A DNA stretch of 64,000 bases from contig NZ_JAFWOM010000118.1 of the NCBI RefSeq assembly GCF_017545445.1, positions 20,305 through 84,304 of the forward strand, written 5' to 3'. The DNA is from Fibrobacter sp. (GTDB lineage: Bacteria > Fibrobacterota > Fibrobacteria > Fibrobacterales > Fibrobacteraceae). Position 1 is the first letter of the stretch. The number at the start of each line of letters is the position of its first letter. The notes beneath the pieces were generated by a model. The model made no database searches, was not told the DNA's origin, and worked only from the letters and a program-made list of their open reading frames with translations. Positions 53,697-62,285 of the stretch are shown here, piece after piece. Made by a program: the position numbers and the translations under genes.

Positions 53697-55796
53697 TTAT
53701 CTACCAAGGCTGATTCTAAAGGCATGCCCATCTGCGTTTCGGGTCACATAGGCTCCAGCGCGGAAACCGGCGTTTTTGAGTCCATTTTTAAGGTCCTTGA
53801 CTGTCGCACCGCCGTTCAGAGGGAACGTTCCGAGCATATTTCCCATCAAGTCAAACACTTTGATTTCTCCAGCGGTTTTCGTAACCACACCAGCCATTGC
53901 AAATTTTGACTTTATGCCCATATTCGGGCAACGCGCTTCTGTTGCGCCTTTTTCGCTTGCGCCAAAAGCAATCCAATCAAGGTTGACGTAATCGCTTGTA
54001 ATTAAGACTTTGAACACGTGCTCGCCTTTGGAAAGTTCCTTTGTTTTTCCCTTGAAGGTCGTGTAAGAGTCAAAATCTCCGGTGCCGTCCAAAGTCAATG
54101 TGTCGGTGATGGGTTCGTTGTCCATGAAGAATCGCACGCCTGAACTTTCTGAGCCCGTAGCGTAAGAGAGCGTAAAAGGAAGAGCTCCGCTTGCCAGCAC
54201 GTTCACAGTGTATTCTAGCCATTCGCCTTTTTGGGTGTAGCCTACGGCATAGCCATCACCGCATTTGTCTTTCAAGGCGACGATGTCCACGCGGTCTTCA
54301 CGGTATTCTTTGCCTTGGTTTTCTGTGTCCATGTCATAGTAGGCCTTGCCAGCACCGCCCACATCGTAATTTTCAAAGTCGATGAAGTTTGCAGGACCTT
54401 CGATGGTTGCGCCCACGACAGGCGTTTCGCATTTCGCATCAGCGTCGGTGAGTTTAGCCTTGCAGAAGGGGCTTTGCGGAATGGCGGTCTTGCTATCTTC
54501 AAATTCCCAGTAGTCGGCTTCAAAGTCGCCCGTGAACACGAAGAACACGTCGTGCTTGCCGACAGCACCTGTGAGCGGCACGGTCACGAGACCTTCTGCG
54601 GTGAATTCAGCCTTGCCGATGACTTCACCATTGACTTTATCGAGACGGAGCGTGATGCTGGAGGCTTTTTTGACGCTTAGCACAGCTGCAGAGAAGGATT
54701 CCGCGCCTGCATCACCGAATTCTACGCCGCTAATTTTAGTGTAGTCGCCATCATTGATTTTGGTGAGAATCATGTTGCCGGTCTCTTTGCCCTTGCGGGT
54801 CTTGAGGCCCTCGCTCCACGACATGGTTTCGGCTTCGACACGCTTGTACGGGTCGAAATCCTCGACCTGTGCTACGCCATTTTCGGGCCAGAAGTCAATT
54901 TTCTGGATAGTTCCGTCGGCGTTGTAGTGCATTTCAGCAACAGAAACGGAGCGGCGTTCCGCGTGCTTGTAAGCTTGCCCGATTTTAGCTTGGTATTCCG
55001 CCCAAAGCAGGTAATTGAGGCCAAAAACGTATGATTTTCCCTTGTAATCGATGATTCCCGGATGGTTGCCGCGGCTTTTCGGGGAGTGCGGCATGATGTC
55101 GCCCTTGTAAGTCCAGGGGCCTGTCGGCGAATCGCTCATGGCATATCCAATACCTTCGGAGCAACAAGTGGAGGCAAACGCCATATAATAATACTTGCCA
55201 TGTTTGTAGAACCAAGGGCCTTCCTGATAATCCTTGATTTTGGGATAAGTCACAATCGAGCCTTCCGTATGGATCATGTCTTTTTTCAGCTTGATCATGT
55301 AGAGTTCCGGGTTGCCCCAGTACATGTAAGCTTGACCGTCGTCGTCAATCCAAACGGTCGGATCGATATCGTTCCAATGTTGACGCTGCCAGACGAGCTG
55401 GCCGTTGAGCGGATCCGTGAAAGGTCCGTAGGGATTGTCCGCGACAAGAACGGAAATTCCGTGTCCGTGAATCGGGCAGTACATGAACCACTTGCCATCG
55501 CGCTCGATGACCTGTTCCGCCCAAGCGCCGTTGTCGGAATTGTACCACTTGAAATCGCCAAGCGAAGCCACCGCACCATGGTCCGTCCAATTCACCATGT
55601 CGGTAGAAGTATAAAGGAGCCAGTCGTACATCATGAACCCATCGGCATTGTCGTTGTCGTGGGTGGTGTAGAGATACACTGTGTCTCCGTGCACGTAGGG
55701 AGCCGGGTCGGCTGTGTAGTTTGTGGTGATTATGGGGTGCTGCGCAAAGGCGGCACATGCCAAAACAGTAGAAATTGATAAGATTTTTCTGAACAT
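53697..55796 (-). CDS. Secreted GH43 glycosidase with CBM6-like modules
   Basis: A 699-residue secreted enzyme for hemicellulose (arabinofuranosidase/xylosidase class). Signal peptide 1-18 (ends AAFAQ). Five-bladed propeller domain ~19-310 with the three GH43 acids: base Asp in YTADPAPYVHGD, pKa-modulating Asp in HWNDIDPTVWIDDDG, acid Glu in IKDYQEGPWFYKHG. A first CBM6-like module ~315-430 (RVEAETMSWSEGLKT) and a second ~455-600 (IDFENYDVGGAGKAYYD, GEWLEYTVNV, VNLDWIAFG) follow. The C-terminal ~75 residues (IKVFDLMGNMLGTFPLNG, GAYVTRNADGHAF) are a type-IX-like sorting end. Substrate specificity cannot be fixed by eye. Transcribed alone. Confidence 0.88.
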   Translation of the reverse strand: MFRKILSISTVLACAAFAQHPIITTNYTADPAPYVHGDTVYLYTTHDNDNADGFMMYDWLLYTSTDMVNWTDHGAVASLGDFKWYNSDNGAWAEQVIERDGKWFMYCPIHGHGISVLVADNPYGPFTDPLNGQLVWQRQHWNDIDPTVWIDDDGQAYMYWGNPELYMIKLKKDMIHTEGSIVTYPKIKDYQEGPWFYKHGKYYYMAFASTCCSEGIGYAMSDSPTGPWTYKGDIMPHSPKSRGNHPGIIDYKGKSYVFGLNYLLWAEYQAKIGQAYKHAERRSVSVAEMHYNADGTIQKIDFWPENGVAQVEDFDPYKRVEAETMSWSEGLKTRKGKETGNMILTKINDGDYTKISGVEFGDAGAESFSAAVLSVKKASSITLRLDKVNGEVIGKAEFTAEGLVTVPLTGAVGKHDVFFVFTGDFEADYWEFEDSKTAIPQSPFCKAKLTDADAKCETPVVGATIEGPANFIDFENYDVGGAGKAYYDMDTENQGKEYREDRVDIVALKDKCGDGYAVGYTQKGEWLEYTVNVLASGALPFTLSYATGSESSGVRFFMDNEPITDTLTLDGTGDFDSYTTFKGKTKELSKGEHVFKVLITSDYVNLDWIAFGASEKGATEARCPNMGIKSKFAMAGVVTKTAGEIKVFDLMGNMLGTFPLNGGATVKDLKNGLKNAGFRAGAYVTRNADGHAFRISLGR

Positions 55797-56062
55797 ATTA
55801 GTTCTCCAAACATCGTTTAACCCAAAATAAAGATATACCTAGCGAGAACTAAAAAAAGCCTTAGAAAAAATTTTCCATTGAAGAAATTGCAAAAGGATTT
55901 CGCAAATACAAAAGAATCGTTTAACGGAAAAAACGGTACCGGAACGATAGAAAAACACCTGACGCACGCATTTGCGTATAAAAATTTATATCTTTAAGTC
56001 GTGCGTGTTCCCGCTTGTCGGCAATTGTGCTGGAGCGGGGCAAAACCGCGAAGGAGCGCCGT

Positions 56063-56194
56063 ATGTCTGAATGGTTTTTCAAATCATGTATAAAGTTTTC
56101 GATTTGCAGCATCGTGCTGTTTTTCTTCTACCATCTTTTCATCACGCAGAAGCTCGATGAAGAAGTTTCCACTCACTCCAAGGAACAGGAGTAG
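56063..56194 (+). CDS. Small membrane peptide, 43 residues
   Basis: Forty-three codons: MSEWFFKSCIKFSICSIVLF, continuing FFYHLFITQKLDEEVSTHSK and a short end. One hydrophobic helix (about 9-27) with a charged tail. AAGGAG sits eight bases before the ATG. Its stop is three bases before the DUF2334-like ATG, so the two are one operon. Function unknown; it may be a membrane partner of that protein. Confidence 0.6.
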   Translation: MSEWFFKSCIKFSICSIVLFFFYHLFITQKLDEEVSTHSKEQE

Positions 56195-56197
56195 TTT

Positions 56198-56968
56198 ATG
56201 GAACAGAATAAAGATATCGCCGACATCCAGGCAGCCGAAGCCACGTTCCAAAAGAAAAAGAAGTTTATTCTTTGCTACCACAGCTTTAGCGTGAACAACT
56301 TCAAAAAAGCATCCGTCCAGATTAGGAAACTTGCAGAAGCCGCAGGGGCTCCCATCAGCATCGCAGTGATTCCTGCATTTGGAGCCGCACCTGAATCCGA
56401 AGCCGAACAGTTCCGCGAAGAGCTTGAAAAGTTCGTGCAAGAAGGCTATGAAATTATGCTTCACGGCGCTCGCCACCGTGCAGACCTTTCGCTGAAACGC
56501 AGTATTTCGGGCAAGCTCGCACTTTTGGTTTCAAACAACGAAGCGGAGTTCGCGGGCATCGACGAACGATTCACGCAAGCACTCCTCAAACGCAGCCTCG
56601 CCTTGTGGAAGGCCCACGGCACAGGCAAGCCCTCCGGATTCATCCCGCCGATTTGGTTCGGCAACAAGTACCTCAAAGAACAGGCCCTTTCGATTTTCGA
56701 CTATTATGAAGATTTCCACGGCATCTACCAGAAAGTGAAAGGGAACATCAAGAAGACGCGTTCGAGCACGTTAAGTTTTTCGATTTTACCGACCGCATTC
56801 CTTGGAATCGCACAGACTTACGCTTGTCTCAAGATGTTCTTGCCAGGCGGAGTCCATCGACTGGTGTTCCATGACAAGGATTTCAGGACAATTGGCGAAA
56901 AACGCATTTTGAACATGGTGCGTTACATTTCGACCATGCGTGAAAAAATCATGTACAAAGACCTGTAA
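56198..56968 (+). CDS. DUF2334 (polysaccharide-deacetylase-like) protein
   Basis: A 256-residue protein of the DUF2334 type, a NodB-like carbohydrate-esterase fold. The N-terminal strand is KFILCYHSFSVNNF, which replaces the usual H-D metal region; then SIAVIPAFGA and the metal-ligand-type His region EIMLHGARHRADLS. C-terminal part: FIPPIWFGNKYLKEQALSIF and the final VHRLVFHDKDF. No signal peptide. The known activity of such proteins is unclear; metal-dependent sugar deacetylation is the family guess. AAGGAACAGGAG ribosome-binding region lies before the ATG, inside the small peptide's end. The ligase gene starts 37 bases after its stop. Confidence 0.68.
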   Translation: MEQNKDIADIQAAEATFQKKKKFILCYHSFSVNNFKKASVQIRKLAEAAGAPISIAVIPAFGAAPESEAEQFREELEKFVQEGYEIMLHGARHRADLSLKRSISGKLALLVSNNEAEFAGIDERFTQALLKRSLALWKAHGTGKPSGFIPPIWFGNKYLKEQALSIFDYYEDFHGIYQKVKGNIKKTRSSTLSFSILPTAFLGIAQTYACLKMFLPGGVHRLVFHDKDFRTIGEKRILNMVRYISTMREKIMYKDL

Positions 56969-57005
56969 TATTTTCGGGAACTAATATTTCGGGAACTTGA
57001 CTCAA

Positions 57006-58796
57006 ATGCTTTTAAACAAATTCATATCAAGAATCGATTACGACTCTTACGAAGACTTATACAAAAATTTCAAAATTTCGATTCCAGAGGACTTTAATTT
57101 TGCATACGACGTTGTCGATGAATATGCAAAAACAGAACCCAAGCGCGAAGCCCTCGTTTGGTGCGACGACAACGACGAAGCTCATATTTTCACATTCAAG
57201 GACTTGTCGCTAGCCTCCCAGCGCACTGCGAATTTCCTCGTAGAACAGGGAATCAAAAAAGGCGACCGCGTGATGCTCATTCTCCGCCGCCGCTACGAAT
57301 TCTGGTTCTTTTTGCTCGCGCTGCACCGCATTGGCGCAATCGCCATCCCCGCAACGAACATGCTCGCCGCCGAAGATTTGGAATACCGCTTCAACGCCGC
57401 CGAAATCAAGATGGTCGTAACGTACGAAGACCCGGCACTGCAAAAGGAAGTCGATAAGGCAAAATCCAAATGCGAATCGGTCGAAAAACTCGTGACCGTC
57501 GGCCAGACCGCTCGCCAGAACTGGATCAGCTTCTACGACGACTATGAACTTTTCCCATCGACATTCGAACGCCCCACAGGCGATGATGCAACGCACAACG
57601 ACGACATCATGATTGTCTATTTCACGAGTGGCACGAGTTCAAACCCAAAGATGGTGGCACACACTTATACGTACCCACTCGGACACATTGTAACCGCCAA
57701 GTACTGGCAACATGTCGTTGATGGAGGCCGCCATTTAACCGTAGCCGAAACCGGCTGGGCCAAGGCTCTCTGGGGCAAGATTTACGGGCAGTGGATTGCA
57801 GGAAGTGCCGTATTCACTTACGACATGACCACGTTCATCCCGGGCAAGCTCCTCGAAAAGATGGCCGAATACAAGGTAACGACGTTCTGTGCGCCGCCAA
57901 CTGTATATCGCTATATTTTACAGCATGGTCTCAGCAAGTACGACCTTTCGAGTTTGCAGTACTGCACCACCGCCGGCGAATCTTTGAACTTGGACATTTA
58001 CAACAAGTTCTTCGAGCAGACGGGAATCCGCATGCAAGAAGGCTACGGACAAACCGAACTCACGCTGACCACAGGCAACTTTGGCTTTAGCGAACCGCAC
58101 CCAGGTTCTATCGGCAAACCCTCTCCGGGCTATCAGATGGAAATCATCAATGCCGAAGGCAAGCCGTGCGAGGCTGAAGAGGTCGGTGAACTTATCATCA
58201 AGATTGACCAAGGTAAGCCTTTTGGCATGTTCGGCGGTTACTATCGCGATGCAGAACGCACCGAGAAAGTCTTTGAAGGCGGAGTGTATCACACTGGCGA
58301 TACGGCATACCGCGACAAGGACGGATTCTTCTGGTTTGTGGGACGCACCGACGACTTGATCAAGAGTTCCGGTTACCGCATCAGCCCCTTCGAAGTGGAA
58401 GAAGTGCTGCACAAGCACCCCGCCGTTTTGGAAGTCGCAGTCACCGGCGTCGAAGACAAGTCTCGCGGCCAAGCAGTCAAGGCGACAGTCGTTTTGCAGA
58501 AGGGCTACGAAGCCTCCAAAGATCTTGCGAAGGAAATCCAGCTTTTTGCAAAAAACATTGCCGCAAGCTACAAAAGCCCACGCATCATTGACTTTGTGAC
58601 GGAACTGCCAAAGACGATTAGCGGAAAGATTCGCCGTGCGACCATCCGCGACAAAGATGCCGCCGACGCTTCGACCAGTCCAGCTGCTTCGACTAGCACA
58701 GCAACCGATGCTCAGCCAGCCGAGGCGAATCCCGCAACCGCTGCGGAAAGCACTAATAGCACAACAGCCACAGCAAACATCGCAGAAGAAAAATAA
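57006..58796 (+). CDS. AMP-forming acyl-CoA synthetase (medium-chain ACSM-like)
   Basis: A 596-residue ligase that activates a fatty or other carboxylic acid with ATP and CoA in the cytosol. ANL-superfamily motifs: A3 P-loop VYFTSGTSSNPKMVAHT, A5 MQEGYGQTELTLT, A7 YHTGDTAYRDKDGFFWFVGR, A8 RTDDLIKSSGYRISPFEVEE and A10 PKTISGKIRR with the catalytic Lys. The GWAKALWGKIYGQW region is typical of medium-chain/ACSM types. After the last motif is a 45-residue Ala/Thr/Ser-rich tail (TSTATDAQPAEA and similar), not usual for the family. ATG 57006 is chosen over TTG 56997. Confidence 0.88.
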   Translation: MLLNKFISRIDYDSYEDLYKNFKISIPEDFNFAYDVVDEYAKTEPKREALVWCDDNDEAHIFTFKDLSLASQRTANFLVEQGIKKGDRVMLILRRRYEFWFFLLALHRIGAIAIPATNMLAAEDLEYRFNAAEIKMVVTYEDPALQKEVDKAKSKCESVEKLVTVGQTARQNWISFYDDYELFPSTFERPTGDDATHNDDIMIVYFTSGTSSNPKMVAHTYTYPLGHIVTAKYWQHVVDGGRHLTVAETGWAKALWGKIYGQWIAGSAVFTYDMTTFIPGKLLEKMAEYKVTTFCAPPTVYRYILQHGLSKYDLSSLQYCTTAGESLNLDIYNKFFEQTGIRMQEGYGQTELTLTTGNFGFSEPHPGSIGKPSPGYQMEIINAEGKPCEAEEVGELIIKIDQGKPFGMFGGYYRDAERTEKVFEGGVYHTGDTAYRDKDGFFWFVGRTDDLIKSSGYRISPFEVEEVLHKHPAVLEVAVTGVEDKSRGQAVKATVVLQKGYEASKDLAKEIQLFAKNIAASYKSPRIIDFVTELPKTISGKIRRATIRDKDAADASTSPAASTSTATDAQPAEANPATAAESTNSTTATANIAEEK

Positions 58797-58837
58797 ATGA
58801 AAATTGATGTTCCCGTCAAAAGGACATTTTAAGATTC

Positions 58838-58870
58838 AAAAAATCCGGCTTCGAATGAAGTCGGATTTTT
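58838..58870. terminator. Bidirectional terminator after the acyl-CoA synthetase gene
   Basis: AAAAAATCCGGCTTC pairs with GAAGTCGGATTTTT (58857-58870) around a 4-base loop, T tracts on both sides. It sits between convergent genes (stops at 58796 and 58891), so it can serve both. Confidence 0.8.
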
Positions 58871-58890
58871 AGCATTCATTTTTATAAACC

Positions 58891-59190
58891 TTACTCGTTT
58901 TCAGCACAATATTTTTTGGCCATGTCAAGCAGTTCGTCCTTCCCCACCTTGACATCAACATTTCTTGATTCAAGAAAACTTAAAGCACCACCATAAGTTA
59001 TCGAGTAACCATTTTCAGTCTGCGTAAAGGTGACTGAACCGCCCTTCGTCGATGCGGTTGCGGAATTTTCCGTACTAGACACATCGCAATCGCTGGCTCC
59101 AGCAACAATATCTTTTGCCGATGATGCAGCAGAACATGCAGAAAGAACAGCCACAACTCCAATTGCAACAAGAACCATAATTTTTTTCAT
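58891..59190 (-). CDS. Small lipoprotein, paralogue of 59353-59673
   Basis: A 99-residue lipoprotein: MKKIMVLVAIGVVAVLSACS with lipobox LSAC (Cys at 19). Shares with its neighbour a module CDVSSTENSATASTKGG (neighbour: CVVTTTDNSATAST) and YSITYGG (neighbour: FRLTYGG), then a helical end with a Cys (MAKKYCAEN versus MAESVCKAM). AGGAG lies six bases before the ATG. Two conserved Cys in each suggest a disulfide. Function unknown. Confidence 0.75.
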   Translation of the reverse strand: MKKIMVLVAIGVVAVLSACSAASSAKDIVAGASDCDVSSTENSATASTKGGSVTFTQTENGYSITYGGALSFLESRNVDVKVGKDELLDMAKKYCAENE

Positions 59191-59294
59191 TGCATACTCC
59201 TTTTAGAATTTATAATAATAAATATACATCATAATTCAAACGAAAGAAAACTACAAAACATCATCACACAAAAGCCTGAATGACACTAATCAAA

Positions 59295-59330
59295 AAAAAG
59301 CACCATTTCCATCGGGAAACGGTGCTTTTT
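59295..59330 (-). terminator. Terminator of the 59353-59673 lipoprotein gene
   Basis: AAAAAGCACCATTTCC and GGGAAACGGTGCTTTTT form a long stem with one mismatch and a T tract on the minus side. 22 bases beyond the stop. Confidence 0.8.
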
Positions 59331-59352
59331 AAAGAAATAATCCTATAAAAAA

Positions 59353-59673
59353 TTATTCCGCAGAATTCATTGCTTTGCAGACCGATTCAGCCATTTCCTT
59401 CAAATCAGCCACAGTAAAGTTACCATCATAATCCGTAGCCGGCATCTGATCAGCACCATAACCACCATAGGTCAGTCTAAAACCTGTATCGGTAAGAGTA
59501 TAAGTGCTGGTACTTGTATAGCCACTAAAGGTTGTCGATGCAGTTGCAGAGTTGTCAGTTGTAGTAACGACGCAACCATCTGCAGCAGCAGATGTAGAGG
59601 AAGAATCGTCATCACCGCAAGCCGTAAGAATTGCAGCAAAACCAAGAGCAACGATAAGTGCGAATTTTTTCAT
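59353..59673 (-). CDS. Small lipoprotein, paralogue of 58891-59190
   Basis: A 106-residue lipoprotein: MKKFALIVALGFAAILTACG with lipobox LTAC (Cys at 19), an Asp/Ser linker (GDDDSSSTSAA), then the shared CVVTTTDNSATAST module and a Tyr/Thr-rich insert (YTSTSTYTLTDTG). The start at 59673 has AAGGAG seven bases upstream; the longer 59718 frame lacks a lipoprotein start. Each of the two genes has its own terminator or leader. Function unknown. Confidence 0.75.
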   Translation of the reverse strand: MKKFALIVALGFAAILTACGDDDSSSTSAAADGCVVTTTDNSATASTTFSGYTSTSTYTLTDTGFRLTYGGYGADQMPATDYDGNFTVADLKEMAESVCKAMNSAE

Positions 59674-59782
59674 TCCATTCTCCTTGTGAAAATAACAAAA
59701 TGATAATTTAATATACATTATTACAGCTTAATTATCCAATAACAAATTATAATTTTTTTTTACATTATAAAAATCAAAACAA

Positions 59783-59808
59783 AAAAGAACCTCCATAGAG
59801 GTTCTTTT
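59783..59808 (-). terminator. Terminator of hemL
   Basis: AAAAGAACCTC, 4-base loop, GAGGTTCTTTT (59798-59808) with a TTTTTT run on the minus strand; 23 bases past the hemL stop. Confidence 0.8.
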
Positions 59809-59830
59809 ACATTTACCAACAGACTTGCTT

Positions 59831-61117
59831 TTACATTTTTTTGAACACACGTCTTGCGGCTTCAATGGTGCGGCCGATTTCGTCTTCGGTGTGAGCGGCA
59901 CTCACGAAAATCGCTTCGAACTGGCTCGGCGCAAAGTAAAATCCTTCGTCGAGCATTCCAAGGAAGTAACGGCGGAACAGTTCCAAATCGGACTTCTGCA
60001 CATCGGCAAAGCACGTGACCGGCCCTTCAGTAAAGAAGATACAGCCCATGGAACCCACTTGGTTTGTCGCAAGCGGAATCCCAGCCTCAGTTGCAGCATC
60101 CTTGAGTCCCGCAATCAAGCGTTTCGTCATGGCTTCGGCGTGCACATAATGTTCTGGATGCGTTGAAAGTTCACGCATCGTTGCAAGGCCAGCCGCCATC
60201 GCGACCGGATTACCCGATAGCGTACCTGCTTGGTAAATTCCGCCGAGTGGAGCAATCTGCTGCATGACATCCAAACGACCGCCGTATGCGCCCACCGGCA
60301 TGCCACCGCCGATAATCTTGCCAAACGTCGTGAGGTCCGGCTTGATGCCATAAAGACCTTGTGCACAATGGATGCCCACGCGGAAACCGGTCATGACTTC
60401 ATCGACAATGAGCAAAGCACCATGCTTTTTAGTTTCATCAGAAAGCGTCTGCAAGAACTCGGGCTTCGCCGGCACCACGCCCATGTTGCCCGCCACCGGT
60501 TCTACAATCACGCCAGCGATTTCGTCACCAATCTTGTCGAAAAGTTCCTTAACCCCAGCCACATCGTTATACTGGAGCGTAATCGTGTATTTCGCCAAAT
60601 CCGCAGGCACGCCCTTGCTGCTCGGCTTGCCTGTCGTAAGCATACCCGAGCCAGCCTTGATGAGCAAGCTATCGCTATGGCCATGGTAGCAACCTTCGAA
60701 TTTCACGATTTTATCGCGGCCCGTGAAACCTCGAGCCGCACGAATCGCACTCATCGTCGCTTCGGTTCCGCTGTTCACCATGCGGATCATCTCGACACTC
60801 GGCACAAGCGACATCACAAGCTTCGCGAGTTCCGATTCCAAGCCGCACGGAGCGCCAAAGCTAAGACCGTTCTGAGCCGTATCGGCAACAGCCTTGATTA
60901 CAGAATCGTGCGCATGGCCCAAGAGCATCGGCCCCCAGCTGCCCACGTAATCAATGTAATCGTTTCCATCTACATCGTAAATATGGCTGCCCTTCGCGCG
61001 CTTGATAAACGGAGGCGTCGCCCCCACATTGCTAAACGCACGAACAGGGCTATTCACGCCGCCCGGCATAAGCGTCTTTGCTTCTGCAAACAACTTTTCG
61101 CTTAACTGATGATTCAT
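59831..61117 (-). CDS. hemL: Glutamate-1-semialdehyde 2,1-aminomutase
   Basis: A 428-residue PLP enzyme that turns glutamate-1-semialdehyde into 5-aminolevulinate, the C5 route of tetrapyrrole synthesis. Motifs: N-terminal [41 protein letters not shown] (as [18 protein letters not shown]), [28 protein letters not shown] Lys in [17 protein letters not shown], and [14 protein letters not shown]. Length is the family norm (about 426). No other hem genes are nearby. Confidence 0.95.
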   Translation of the reverse strand: MNHQLSEKLFAEAKTLMPGGVNSPVRAFSNVGATPPFIKRAKGSHIYDVDGNDYIDYVGSWGPMLLGHAHDSVIKAVADTAQNGLSFGAPCGLESELAKLVMSLVPSVEMIRMVNSGTEATMSAIRAARGFTGRDKIVKFEGCYHGHSDSLLIKAGSGMLTTGKPSSKGVPADLAKYTITLQYNDVAGVKELFDKIGDEIAGVIVEPVAGNMGVVPAKPEFLQTLSDETKKHGALLIVDEVMTGFRVGIHCAQGLYGIKPDLTTFGKIIGGGMPVGAYGGRLDVMQQIAPLGGIYQAGTLSGNPVAMAAGLATMRELSTHPEHYVHAEAMTKRLIAGLKDAATEAGIPLATNQVGSMGCIFFTEGPVTCFADVQKSDLELFRRYFLGMLDEGFYFAPSQFEAIFVSAAHTEDEIGRTIEAARRVFKKM

Positions 61118-61351
61118 AAAATTACCTTAAATAACGATCCCATTCTAATAGCCAAAATATTCTTACTTGTCATTCTGGAGGCCAAAGGCCGATAGAATCC
61201 ATCATTTCTTGCACAAGATCCTTCCCTGAGCTAGCCGAAGGGCCTGGATGACACGTTCCCACTAATCACTGTTTACTAACCACAAACCACTTCCTACTTC
61301 CTACTGTCTACTTCCTACTGTCTACTTCCTACTAACCTTTCGTCTAAACCA
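61118..61351. repeat. Dispersed repeat block between hemL and mscS-like gene
   Basis: TCATTCTGGAGGCCAAAGGC with ATAGAATCC, CTGAGCTAGCCGAAGGGCCTGG, CTAATCACTGTTTACTAACC and CTTCCTACTGTCTACTTCCT in tandem (about 61285-61335). Same families as 20037-20350. No gene. Confidence 0.7.
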
Positions 61352-62161
61352 CTATTCTTTTACGATATGTACCACGCGCTGCGGGAACGGGATGGAAATA
61401 CCGACTTCGTCAAAACGTTCCTTGACTTGCTTCATATACTTGCAACGCATATCCCAATAATCACACGTCTTGACCCAAATTCTCATATTCACGCAAACAG
61501 CGCTATCATCCAACGAAGAAACGTAAAACGACGGAGCCGGGTCCTTCAATACCGCCGAGTCATTTTCAACAAGCTGCTTCATCTCGGCCATGGCCTTTTC
61601 CGCCGAATCCGCATAATCAATGCCGAACGACAAATCCAAACGACGCTTCGGATTGCGGCTGTAATTTATAATGGGAGCGCCCCACAACATGCTGTTCGGA
61701 GCAAAAACATAAAGACCATCCAGCGAAATCAGAATCGTATTGAAAAGCCCCACGCCCACAATTTTTCCCTTCAAGGAACCGCATTCGATGTAGTCCGATG
61801 CACGGAACGGCTTGAGGAACAGCAATAAAATTCCCGACGCGATATTCCCCAACGTGTCCTTCAACGCAAGGCCAATCGCAAGAGAAGCGGCACCAATCAC
61901 AGTCACAATTCCCGCCGTATTCACGCCAAGAATGTGCAGAATCATGAGCAAACCGACAATGTAAATCGCATACGAGAACAGCGAATAAAGCAACGGTTTC
62001 ACAGATTCATCGGCACCTTTCTTAATGGCAAAATTTAGAATAAACCTAATAATTGCCAAAATGATAACAATTGCAATTAGAACAACTGCAATTTCAACAA
62101 CATTCTGTAAAATCGGATTCACAATTCCGATATCTTTTAAAAATTTGGTCACTTCTTTCAT
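61352..62161 (-). CDS. Small-conductance mechanosensitive channel (MscS family)
   Basis: A 269-residue inner-membrane channel that opens under hypo-osmotic shock. Three N-terminal helices (VVEIAVVLIAIVIILAII; LLYSLFSYAIYIVGLLMIL; TAGIVTVIGAASLAIGLALK). The third is the pore helix, Ala/Gly-rich, followed by DTLGNIASGILLLFLKPF as in MscS. The beta domain has ASDYIECGSLKGKIVGVGLF and VFAPNSMLWGAPIINYSRNP, ending in an alpha/beta domain (VCVNMRIWVKTCDYW, ISIPFPQRVVHIVKE). Length near E. coli MscS (286). Confidence 0.9.
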   Translation of the reverse strand: MKEVTKFLKDIGIVNPILQNVVEIAVVLIAIVIILAIIRFILNFAIKKGADESVKPLLYSLFSYAIYIVGLLMILHILGVNTAGIVTVIGAASLAIGLALKDTLGNIASGILLLFLKPFRASDYIECGSLKGKIVGVGLFNTILISLDGLYVFAPNSMLWGAPIINYSRNPKRRLDLSFGIDYADSAEKAMAEMKQLVENDSAVLKDPAPSFYVSSLDDSAVCVNMRIWVKTCDYWDMRCKYMKQVKERFDEVGISIPFPQRVVHIVKE

Positions 62162-62285
62162 TTTTTAAACCCCTTAATTGTCATTCCCGCCTCCGAGCGG
62201 AATTTTTCTAGAAAAATAGAAAAAAACAAAAAAAAGCCAAACTTTGAATATCCGTACCCCCTCTTTTTTTTTATAATTTTATACC

